From positions 1-20,251 of IMG/VR virus record IMGVR_UViG_3300035698_011628: DNA of 20,251 bases; one strand, given 5' to 3'. The notes beneath the pieces were generated by a model, which was not told the origin of the DNA, did no database searches, and saw only the letters and a list, made by a program, of their open reading frames with translations. Position 1 is the stretch's first letter. Every line of letters starts with the position of its first letter. The DNA comes from a virus. Made by a program: the position numbers and the translations under genes. This document shows positions 13,102 through 19,041 of this stretch, piece by piece.

Positions 13102-13599
13102 ATGTTTCAGAAAACGAGAGATCAGATATCACGAGCATATTCACATATGCTCGTTGAAGCATCACAGACACCAGAGGATAGAAAAGAGCTAGAGATACAG
13201 AATGCCAAGGTGAGAGATGTTGCTATTAAATCACTGCAAAAAGGTATTAAGGGTAAACATAAGATTACCCCATGGCCCAATCCACTACTGCAAAGTAATA
13301 TTGTGATAGAATTTGGCACCACCGCTGGTGATAAAAGTATGCCAAATGTGGTACTTTTTCTAACTGCTGAGAATTCTAAAACTCCTGGATTATACCAGTA
13401 TAAGAATGGTAGTATGTATCAAGCGAGTACTGATGCTGGAATCGCCGCTGACTTCGATGAACAAAAGTACAAAAATATACCTGATGCAATCAAGAGAATT
13501 AACCAATGGCTCACAGAGCGAAAAGATTGGTGGTGGACAGGTGTAGAGCCACATGACGGCTACAAAAGACCGAAAAGAGTATCATATAAGATCCGATAA
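13102..13599 (+). CDS. Protein with probable head-targeting N-terminus, unknown function (165 aa)
   Basis: The product has 165 residues. The N-terminal part holds AYSHMLVE followed by AS at residues 12-21. The LVE|A at 17-20 matches the L/I-x-E cleavage rule of T4-type prohead proteases, whose gene is the next one. The body contains a beta-rich stretch with NIVIEFGTTAG and VVLFLTAEN, and a C-terminal region with several Trp (ERKDWWWTGVEP). It ends with basic residues. It may be a core or internal head protein, taking the place of T4 gene 68, but is not visibly related to gp68. The stop codon overlaps an ATG of the protease frame by one base. TAGGAG precedes the start. Confidence 0.6.
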   Translation: MFQKTRDQISRAYSHMLVEASQTPEDRKELEIQNAKVRDVAIKSLQKGIKGKHKITPWPNPLLQSNIVIEFGTTAGDKSMPNVVLFLTAENSKTPGLYQYKNGSMYQASTDAGIAADFDEQKYKNIPDAIKRINQWLTERKDWWWTGVEPHDGYKRPKRVSYKIR

Positions 13600-13613
13600 T
13601 GGGAGAAAGGCTA

Positions 13614-14234
13614 ATGCGTCTACTAATAGAAAGTTCTGATAGGGTAGAAATCAATAAATCAAAAGGAACGTACTGTCTTGAAGGTATTTTCATGCAGTGC
13701 GATAAGAAGAACCACAACAACAGGCTCTACCCGAAGAGCGTGGTAGAGCCTGAAATAGATCGCTATGTTATTGAGATGATTAACGAGAATAGAAGTGTTG
13801 GAGAATTGGGCCACACAGATTCCCCTAATGTGAATCTTGAGAGAGCATCTCACATAATTACAAGTCTCATAATGGAGAAGAGTGATATTGTCGGTTGTGC
13901 TACTGTTGGTAACATGCCTATGGGTAAGATCGTCAAAGACCTCATGGATTTGGATGTGAAACTCGGAGTATCTTCAAGAGGTCTTGGAGAAGTGAAAAAG
14001 GAGAACAAGGTTGATATTGTTACAGGTGGATTTCATCTCTCTACAGTAGATATTGTCCATGATCCTTCTGCTCCCGAAGCATTTGTCAAGGGCATTATGG
14101 AATCTACTGAATGGATTCTAAATGAACATGGAGAGTTTGTAGAACGAGCCAAGAAAGTTATCAATAAGGCCAAAAGGGAGGATTTTGAGGATGTCAGTCT
14201 TCGGATCTTCCAATCGTTTCTAAATAGACTGTGA
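13614..14234 (+). CDS. gp21: Prohead maturation protease
   Basis: The product has 206 residues when started at ATG 13614, chosen because GGGAGAAAGG lies at the right distance; an in-frame ATG at 13599 overlaps the previous stop and has no such site. The family is the herpesvirus-type serine protease (S78/U35-like). GELGHTDSPNVNLERASHII at about 63-82 carries the catalytic His67. LGVSSRGLGEV near 117-127 carries the catalytic serine. YCLEGIFMQCDKKNHNNRLYP near 20-40 is the typical front part. The enzyme sits inside the prohead and cuts the core, scaffold, internal proteins and capsid protein after L/I-x-E. Its gene is flanked by likely substrates: the 165-residue protein, the repeat protein, the scaffold and the capsid protein. 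Confidence 0.93.
   Translation: MRLLIESSDRVEINKSKGTYCLEGIFMQCDKKNHNNRLYPKSVVEPEIDRYVIEMINENRSVGELGHTDSPNVNLERASHIITSLIMEKSDIVGCATVGNMPMGKIVKDLMDLDVKLGVSSRGLGEVKKENKVDIVTGGFHLSTVDIVHDPSAPEAFVKGIMESTEWILNEHGEFVERAKKVINKAKREDFEDVSLRIFQSFLNRL
14220..14226 (+). promoter_or_regulatory. CTAAATA late-promoter-like motif for the pentapeptide-repeat gene
   Basis: CTAAATA lies within the last codons of the protease gene and 44 bases before the next ATG at 14271. It touches the 17-bp direct repeat at 14224-14240. Confidence 0.5.
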
Positions 14235-14240
14235 AAATAT
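14224..14240 (+). repeat. 17-bp direct repeat, left copy, flanking the pentapeptide-repeat gene
   Basis: ATAGACTGTGAAAATAT spans the protease stop codon. An identical copy is at 14872-14888, right after the stop of the repeat-protein gene. The two copies bracket that gene. Confidence 0.9.
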
Positions 14241-14270
14241 TAGAATACAAACAAAAGGAGTATTACAAAA

Positions 14271-14870
14271 ATGTCAGATCAACTAGCAAAGACCTACAGA
14301 GACTTCCTCAAGGAAGCAGCAGAAGTCAATGAAGCCAAAGAAGTAGACAAGAGTAATTGGCCTGATTGGTTGAAGAAGGCTAAGACCAAGAATGCTAAGG
14401 TTACTATAGACAAGAGGGGAAATGTTATTTGGCATTCTGGTACATGGCTTTCAGGAACTTGGAAAAATGGAAACTGGGAAGATGGCACTTGGAAAGGTGG
14501 GACTTGGGAAGATGGAACCTGGGAATCTGGAGACTGGAAAAAAGGAACATGGGTAAAGGGAACATGGTATAGTGGAGACTGGAAAAATGGAACATGGGGA
14601 GATGGAGACTGGGAAGAAGGTGACTGGGAAAATGGAGTTTGGGAAGGTGGGACTTGGGAAGATGGAACTTGGGAAGATGGAACCTGGAAAGGGGGGATTT
14701 GGGGAGATGGAACCTGGGAATCTGGAACTTGGCAAGGTGGAAAGTGGCAAAGTGGAACTTGGGAAGATGGAATCTGGAAAAATGGAACTTGGATAGATGG
14801 AACTTGGGAAGATGGAACCTGGAAAGAGGGCAAAATCAATGGCAAGAAATCCTCAACACCACCAAAATAA
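14271..14870 (+). CDS. GxWxx pentapeptide-repeat protein with T4 internal-protein-like targeting peptide
   Basis: The product has 199 residues. The front KTYRDFLKE|AA (residues 7-17) closely resembles the capsid targeting sequence of T4 internal protein III (KTYQEFIAE|A), with the L-x-E site of the prohead protease at residues 13-15. Residues 18-56 form a charged linker with two Trp. Residues 57-186 are 26 uninterrupted five-residue units of form G-x-W-x-x (mostly GTWED, GTWKG, GTWES). The end is basic with Pro and Lys. A five-residue period with regular aromatic positions suggests a beta-solenoid. Sites near the protease and scaffold genes fit a protein packaged in the head. It differs from classical A(N/D)LxX pentapeptide proteins. 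AAAGGAG precedes the ATG. Function is unknown; DNA mimicry or an injected effector are possible. Confidence 0.85.
   Translation: MSDQLAKTYRDFLKEAAEVNEAKEVDKSNWPDWLKKAKTKNAKVTIDKRGNVIWHSGTWLSGTWKNGNWEDGTWKGGTWEDGTWESGDWKKGTWVKGTWYSGDWKNGTWGDGDWEEGDWENGVWEGGTWEDGTWEDGTWKGGIWGDGTWESGTWQGGKWQSGTWEDGIWKNGTWIDGTWEDGTWKEGKINGKKSSTPPK
14439..14828 (+). repeat. 26 tandem 15-bp units coding GxWxx
   Basis: The 390 bases are built from 15-bp units with the recurring form GGA-ACT-TGG-GAA-GAT. Several units are identical or differ by silent changes. Such a tract can gain or lose units by slippage or recombination, so length variation between relatives is expected. Confidence 0.95.
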
Positions 14871-14871
14871 C

Positions 14872-14888
14872 ATAGACTGTGAAAATAT
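14872..14888 (+). repeat. 17-bp direct repeat, right copy, flanking the pentapeptide-repeat gene
   Basis: This is identical to 14224-14240 and begins one base after the stop codon of the repeat-protein gene. Confidence 0.9.
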
Positions 14889-14896
14889 CAAAATGA

Positions 14897-14903
14897 CTAA
14901 ATA
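14897..14903 (+). promoter_or_regulatory. CTAAATA late-promoter-like motif for scaffold and capsid genes
   Basis: CTAAATA lies 63 bases before the scaffold ATG at 14967 in an otherwise non-coding, AT-rich gap. It likely drives the scaffold-capsid pair up to the terminator at 17684. Confidence 0.6.
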
Positions 14904-14966
14904 ATTGCTAAGTGATCTGATAATAGGAACTTAACGAGTAGGTAAAGAGAAATAGGAGATACAAAA

Positions 14967-16244
14967 ATGACTAAAGCAGAGAAGACACAAACTCTCGCTG
15001 AGATGGCGCGGGAACTTCTTGAGTCTAAAAAGGCAGAAAAGACTGAAGACATCGCTGAAGAGACTGAAGAGGAGGAAGAAGAGGTTACAGAAGCAAAGAA
15101 GGGTGTCAAAGAAGAAGAGGAGGAAGAAGAGGTTACAGAAGCAAAGAAGGGTGTCAAAGAAGAAGAGGATGATGAAGAGGACGATGAAGATGATGAAGAG
15201 GTTACAGAAGAGAAAGATGATGAAGATGAAGAAGAAGAAGACGAAGAAGAAGAGGACGATGAAGAAGAAGACCAGATCGATGAAAAGACAGAGAAGAAAG
15301 TTCGAAATGGTAAAGTTGTCCGAATCAAAAAGAAAGTAATGAGCTCCAAGGAGAAGATGAATCGCTCCAAGGCAGCTAAGAAATCCGCCAAGACCAATAA
15401 GGCTGCACGCGCACAAGCAGCCAAGTCACCAGCGGCCAAGAAAAAGAGAGCCAAGAGCATGAAGATTGCACTGAAACAAGAGAATGATCCTACTGTCACA
15501 AGTGAAGATGTTGACAGCATTCTTGAAAAGGTTTTCGCAGAAGAGCAGTTCTCGACAGAGTTTTTCGAGAAGGCTCGCACAATTCTCGAAGCCTATCTCG
15601 GCTCAAAAGTTGTAGAGATGCAAGAGGATAATGAGACAATCCTTGAAGCCCGTCTAGAAGAGGCAGTGACCACTGTTAATGAAGAACTTGAAACTAATGC
15701 TGATAAGTACCTCTCATATGTCGCGGAACAATGGATTGCTAAAAACGAGCTCGCAGTTGAGAAGGGTCTACAGACTCAAATCTCTGAGAGCTTCATAGCA
15801 GGTCTGAAGAATCTATTTGAAGATCATAATATTAGTCTACCAGAAGAGCAGGTTGACGTTCTTGAAAAACAGGCTGAAGAGATTCAAAGACTAGAAGAGA
15901 ACCTTTCCGAAGAGATCAACCAGAATGCGAAACTCGCACTCAAGGTTCAAGATCTCGATAAGAAAGCAATTCTCGCAGAGGCATCTGAAGAACTGTCACT
16001 AACTGAAACAGACAAACTTCAGAAGCTTGCAGAAGCAGTAGAGTTCAAGTCTGCTGAAGAATTCTCTGATAAGGTAGAGATTATCAAAGAAAGCTTCTTC
16101 GACAATCACAGCAAATCTACTGTTGTTACAGAAGAGTCAGTATCTGATGCAGACGCTGAGGATAAACTCGATGCAGAAACAAAAAATCGCATGGATCTGT
16201 ACAACTTTGTTATTTCGAAGAAATCACAATTCAATCAGAAATAA
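14967..16244 (+). CDS. gp22: Prohead scaffolding core protein with long acidic and basic N-terminal extension
   Basis: The product has 425 residues, against 269 in T4. The C-terminal half, from about residue 178, has the T4-type scaffold features: DKYLSYVAEQWIAKNELAVE, ESFIAGLKNLFEDHNISLPE and the coiled-coil stretch QAEEIQRLEENLSEEINQN, ending in the RMDLYNFVISKK tail. The N-terminal part differs: a helix with LLE|S (17-20) as a likely protease site, then residues about 20-105 nearly all Glu, Asp and Lys, then about 105-172 strongly basic with RNGKVVRIKKK and KKKRAKSMKIALK. The basic part recalls lysine/arginine-rich phage internal head proteins, so the gene may be a fusion of a core protein with the scaffold. 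The acidic region includes an exact 48-bp tandem duplication. TAGGAG precedes the ATG. Confidence 0.9.
   Translation: MTKAEKTQTLAEMARELLESKKAEKTEDIAEETEEEEEEVTEAKKGVKEEEEEEEVTEAKKGVKEEEDDEEDDEDDEEVTEEKDDEDEEEEDEEEEDDEEEDQIDEKTEKKVRNGKVVRIKKKVMSSKEKMNRSKAAKKSAKTNKAARAQAAKSPAAKKKRAKSMKIALKQENDPTVTSEDVDSILEKVFAEEQFSTEFFEKARTILEAYLGSKVVEMQEDNETILEARLEEAVTTVNEELETNADKYLSYVAEQWIAKNELAVEKGLQTQISESFIAGLKNLFEDHNISLPEEQVDVLEKQAEEIQRLEENLSEEINQNAKLALKVQDLDKKAILAEASEELSLTETDKLQKLAEAVEFKSAEEFSDKVEIIKESFFDNHSKSTVVTEESVSDADAEDKLDAETKNRMDLYNFVISKKSQFNQK
15073..15168 (+). repeat. 48-bp perfect tandem duplication in the scaffold gene
   Basis: Bases 15073-15120 and 15121-15168 are identical, encoding two copies of a 16-residue unit with EVTEAKKGVKEEE. 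The perfect match at the DNA level implies a recent duplication and expandable length of the acidic region. Confidence 0.95.
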
Positions 16245-16282
16245 CCTAAAAAGAGAAAAAATTCAAAAAGGAGAAGCACACA

Positions 16283-17605
16283 ATGTATACAGATAATAGC
16301 TCACAGATGCTTGCTGAAGCTCTGACATCAAAGTGGAAGAGTGTTCTAGAAAATGATTCTCTTCCAGACATCAAAGATGAATATCGGCGAAATTGTACCG
16401 CTATTCTTCTTGAGAACCAGGAACGCTTTCTACAGGAATCCGCTCCCGTTAATAACATCAGTGGTGGAAATATTGGTACATGGGATCCAGTGCTAATCAG
16501 CATGATTCGGCGCTCAATGCCCCAACTAATCGCCTATGACATCATGGGTGTGCAGCCAATGACAGGCCCCACAGGTCTTATTTTCGCACTCAAGAGTAAG
16601 TACACTTCTCAAAGTGGTGATGAAGCTGGCTTCAATGAAGCTAACGCAGCCTTCTCTGCAACAAATGCTGGCGGAACATTCGGTAACGCTCAGGTTGGTA
16701 CTGACTTCTCGAATATCACATCAGCAGGTTGGAGTTCTCCAACAGCAACTAACCATCCATTTAATGCACCTGAGGGCATGACTACAGCTCAGGTAGAAGC
16801 ACTTGGCGACTCCGCTTCTAACTACATTAACGAAATGGCATTCTCAATCGACAAGGTTACAGTGACAGCACATTCACGCGCTTTGAAGGCTGAGTACACT
16901 ACGGAACTTCAGCAAGACCTTAAGGCCATCCACGGTCTTGATGCAGAAACTGAGTTGGCTAACATGCTCTCTCAGGAAATCCTTAATGAGATTAACCGCG
17001 AGATCGTTCGCGCAATCTACATTAACGCTAAGATCGGTTGTGAAACTGGTACTACAACTACTCTTGGCATCTTCGACATGGACACTGACGCTAATGGTCG
17101 TTGGGCTGTTGAGAAGTTCAAGGGTCTTCATTTCCAGATCGAACGTGAAGCTAATAAGATTGCTGTTGAAACACGTCGAGGTAAAGGTAACCTAGTTATC
17201 TGTTCCGCGGATGTGGCTTCTGCACTATCCCTTGCTGGCATTCTTGATTACAATCCAAGTATGGCCAATGACTTGAATGTTGATACGGCTACTTCTACTT
17301 TTGCTGGTATTCTTAACGGCAAAATGAAAGTTTATGTTGATCCATTCTTCACAGTTGGTTCAAATGGTTATCAGTATGCAACAGTTGGGTACAGAGGTAA
17401 CAGTGCTTATGACGCAGGGATGTTCTACTGCCCTTATATTCCAATGGAAATGATTAGAGCTGTAGGCGAAAACACATTTACGCCTAGAATAGCTTTTAAG
17501 ACACGGTATGGTTTGGTAGCAAACCCATATGTTAATTCAACTGGAGCTATTGGTCATAACGAGTCCACTTATTATCGAAGAATTCAAATACGCAACCTAA
17601 TGTAG
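16283..17605 (+). CDS. gp23: Major capsid protein
   Basis: The product has 440 residues, shorter than T4 gp23 (521). The N-terminus (QMLAEALTSKWKSVLE) is a helical propeptide ending in FLQE|SAPV with the L-x-E site at Glu52, so the mature chain would start at Ser53. The HK97-like fold is indicated by IRRSMPQLIAYDIMGVQPM, GPTGLIFALKSKY, the segment around AETELANMLSQEI, GNLVICSADVASALSLAGIL and VGYRGNSAYDAGMFYCPYIP, all typical of T4-type capsid proteins. AAAAAGGAG lies 8 bases before the ATG. The gene follows the scaffold after 38 bases and ends before a strong terminator, so the pair is probably co-transcribed from 14897. Confidence 0.96.
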   Translation: MYTDNSSQMLAEALTSKWKSVLENDSLPDIKDEYRRNCTAILLENQERFLQESAPVNNISGGNIGTWDPVLISMIRRSMPQLIAYDIMGVQPMTGPTGLIFALKSKYTSQSGDEAGFNEANAAFSATNAGGTFGNAQVGTDFSNITSAGWSSPTATNHPFNAPEGMTTAQVEALGDSASNYINEMAFSIDKVTVTAHSRALKAEYTTELQQDLKAIHGLDAETELANMLSQEILNEINREIVRAIYINAKIGCETGTTTTLGIFDMDTDANGRWAVEKFKGLHFQIEREANKIAVETRRGKGNLVICSADVASALSLAGILDYNPSMANDLNVDTATSTFAGILNGKMKVYVDPFFTVGSNGYQYATVGYRGNSAYDAGMFYCPYIPMEMIRAVGENTFTPRIAFKTRYGLVANPYVNSTGAIGHNESTYYRRIQIRNLM

Positions 17606-17648
17606 GCAAAGGGTTTGAGTTTATTGGACTTATAGCCTCCTTTTTCTT

Positions 17649-17682
17649 CTGTTTGCAGAAAACAGAGGCTAACTATCAACTA
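17649..17682. repeat. Stem-loop element copy F (10-14-10)
   Basis: Arms CTGTTTGCAG (17649-17658) and CTATCAACTA (17673-17682) flank the loop AAAACAGAGGCTAA. It lies between the capsid stop codon and its terminator. Pairing is imperfect, and a competing hairpin of TTCTGTT with AACAGAG is also possible. Confidence 0.75.
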
Positions 17683-17683
17683 A

Positions 17684-17714
17684 GGGAGTCCCGTTCGGGA
17701 CTCCCTCTCTTTTT
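17684..17714 (+). terminator. Intrinsic terminator after the major capsid gene
   Basis: A 9-bp stem, GGGAGTCCC (17684-17692) with GGGACTCCC (17697-17705), closes a GTTC tetraloop and is followed by TCTCTTTTT. It lies 79 bases after the capsid stop and fits a Rho-independent terminator. Confidence 0.95.
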
Positions 17715-17755
17715 GTCTTCAATATCAGAAGGATTTCAGAGGATTCTCTAACTCT

Positions 17756-17789
17756 CTGTTTGCAGAAACAGAGCCTTAATTACAAACAG
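17756..17789. repeat. Stem-loop element copy G (10-14-10)
   Basis: Arms CTGTTTGCAG (17756-17765) and TTACAAACAG (17780-17789) flank the loop AAACAGAGCCTTAA. Compared with copy A, a T-A pair replaces a G-C pair in the arm, a compensated change. The outer CTCTGTTTG with CAAACAGAG pairing extends the stem. Confidence 0.85.
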
Positions 17790-17802
17790 AGTTCTTCCTT
17801 CT

Positions 17803-17836
17803 CTGTTGGTAGAAAACAGAGGCTAACTATCAACAG
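17803..17836. repeat. Stem-loop element copy H (10-14-10)
   Basis: Arms CTGTTGGTAG (17803-17812) and CTATCAACAG (17827-17836) flank the loop AAAACAGAGGCTAA. With two further outer pairs the stem is 12 bp with one G-U pair (17801-17812 and 17827-17838). Its loop is identical to that of copy F. Confidence 0.85.
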
Positions 17837-17889
17837 AGAATCTTTCTCAACTATTTTGTCTTTTAGAGGTATTTCAGAGAAACAACGTG

Positions 17890-17935
17890 CTAAATAAAGA
17901 CAGAGAGACAAGAAGTTATCAGCTTCTCATCTCTC
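17890..17935 (+). promoter_or_regulatory. Late-promoter-plus-hairpin leader of the GIY-YIG pair
   Basis: CTAAATA (17890-17896) is followed by AAGACAGAGAGA and a hairpin of 17903-17915 with 17923-17935 around a 7-base loop; two pairs in the middle are lost. Most of its bases match the leader of the minus-strand endonuclease (4974-5019), including CTTCTCATCTCTCCTAACC. The ATG is at 17966. Confidence 0.7.
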
Positions 17936-17965
17936 CTAACCTAGAGCAAAAAGGCAGTTTCACTC

Positions 17966-19039
17966 ATGGCTGTTATCTATTTAGTAAATAATCGTATCAA
18001 CTTTAAGAAGTACGTAGGTCAGACAAAGGACTCTACATTCTCTGGACGGAGGCACTGTCACCAGAGTAGATCTCGGAATGGATCATCCCAATTATTCCAT
18101 CAAGCCCTAAACACCTATGGTATAGAGAACTTCGATTGGTACATAGTTCATGAATGTGATCGAAAGTCTTTGGATTCGTTTGAGACCTTCTTCATTCGTG
18201 AATTTGAGACGTATTACGAAGACCACGGCTATAATATGACCAGAGGAGGTGCTGGAACCGTTAATTGTTCTCTCCAATCGCTCAAGGAGATGGGTAAGAA
18301 ACTTTCTGCTCATTGTCGCAAACTTCGAATAGAAACGAATCTTCAGAAGAATGTCGCGGGATTCCAACTCACACATCCAAATGGCTATTTTGAGTACTTC
18401 GAAGACATTAGAGACATCTCCAACTCCTTTGGACTTCGGCCTGATGTTCTCCTCGATCTCTCGGATGGGAAATATGTCCACCACCATTACTATGACATTG
18501 ATACGATTTACTGGGATAAATGCCGTCAAGGGAGTTATATCACACCTAAAAACAACCCTTCACCTCTCTATGAGATTATCTACCCAAACGGATTCATCTG
18601 TCAAATTAGATTTCTGCACCAATTTTGTGTAGAGCACAACATATCTCATGCTGGACTACTTCAGTGCGCCTCAATCGATCCGAGATATGTCCACAAGACT
18701 GAGAACAGGGGTTATATGATTAAGATTGTCACGGATACCCCAGTGACACTCAATCGAACAGAGATTATAGATGAGTATGCCAGAGGAAAATCTTATGGCG
18801 AGATCGCAACGCATTTGAGAACAACCCCGTTTGAAGTGAAGAAAGCCCTCATCGAAGAATCTATTCCCCTCAGAGGACTTCGATTGTATGGAGATATTCC
18901 GAACGATGCGGAACTAATGCAGAAATTGAATGTGGAAAATCTCTCCAAGGAAGAAATTGCAAGACATTATTCGGTTTCTGGAAGTACAGTTCGGAGATGG
19001 TTTCGCTCAATCTCTCCAATCATTCAGAAGGCTCTCTAA
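17966..19039 (+). CDS. GIY-YIG homing endonuclease with C-terminal helix-turn-helix units
   Basis: The product has 357 residues. The N-terminal nuclease of about 95 residues shows VIYL (3-6) and KKYVGQT (14-20) as the GIY-YIG strands, Arg28/29 with RRHCH, and Glu73 in SFETFFIREF as the likely metal-binding acid, ending HGYNMTRGG. Two sections with THPNG (136-140) and YPNG (206-209) resemble repeated recognition modules of phage homing proteins. Residues 265-300 (IIDEYARGKSYGEIATHL) and 326-346 (LSKEEIARHYSVSGSTVRRW) are helix-turn-helix units for DNA recognition. It belongs to the Seg-type free-standing nucleases of T4-like phages. AAAAAGG lies some 13 bases before the ATG. The next gene begins two bases after its stop and is a paralogue. 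Confidence 0.9.
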   Translation: MAVIYLVNNRINFKKYVGQTKDSTFSGRRHCHQSRSRNGSSQLFHQALNTYGIENFDWYIVHECDRKSLDSFETFFIREFETYYEDHGYNMTRGGAGTVNCSLQSLKEMGKKLSAHCRKLRIETNLQKNVAGFQLTHPNGYFEYFEDIRDISNSFGLRPDVLLDLSDGKYVHHHYYDIDTIYWDKCRQGSYITPKNNPSPLYEIIYPNGFICQIRFLHQFCVEHNISHAGLLQCASIDPRYVHKTENRGYMIKIVTDTPVTLNRTEIIDEYARGKSYGEIATHLRTTPFEVKKALIEESIPLRGLRLYGDIPNDAELMQKLNVENLSKEEIARHYSVSGSTVRRWFRSISPIIQKAL

Positions 19040-19041
19040 TC

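Noticed and set aside
14294-14845. Minus-strand frame with a regular Pro-Ser-Val-Pro pattern opposite the pentapeptide gene
   Set aside because: The periodicity simply mirrors the 15-bp repeats of the + strand gene, which has a good ribosome site and a meaningful N-terminus.
14897-15580. Minus-strand frames of about 227 and 161 codons with long serine or phenylalanine runs
   Set aside because: They are the antisense of the Glu/Asp/Lys-rich part of the scaffold gene; the low-complexity runs come from GAA/GAG/GAT repeats, and no ribosome site or domain supports them.
17756-17838. Known small riboswitch such as preQ1 (A-rich loop and TAA ending)
   Set aside because: The 10-14-10 hairpin lacks the pseudoknot layout and conserved bases of that class, and the downstream genes do not fit such control.
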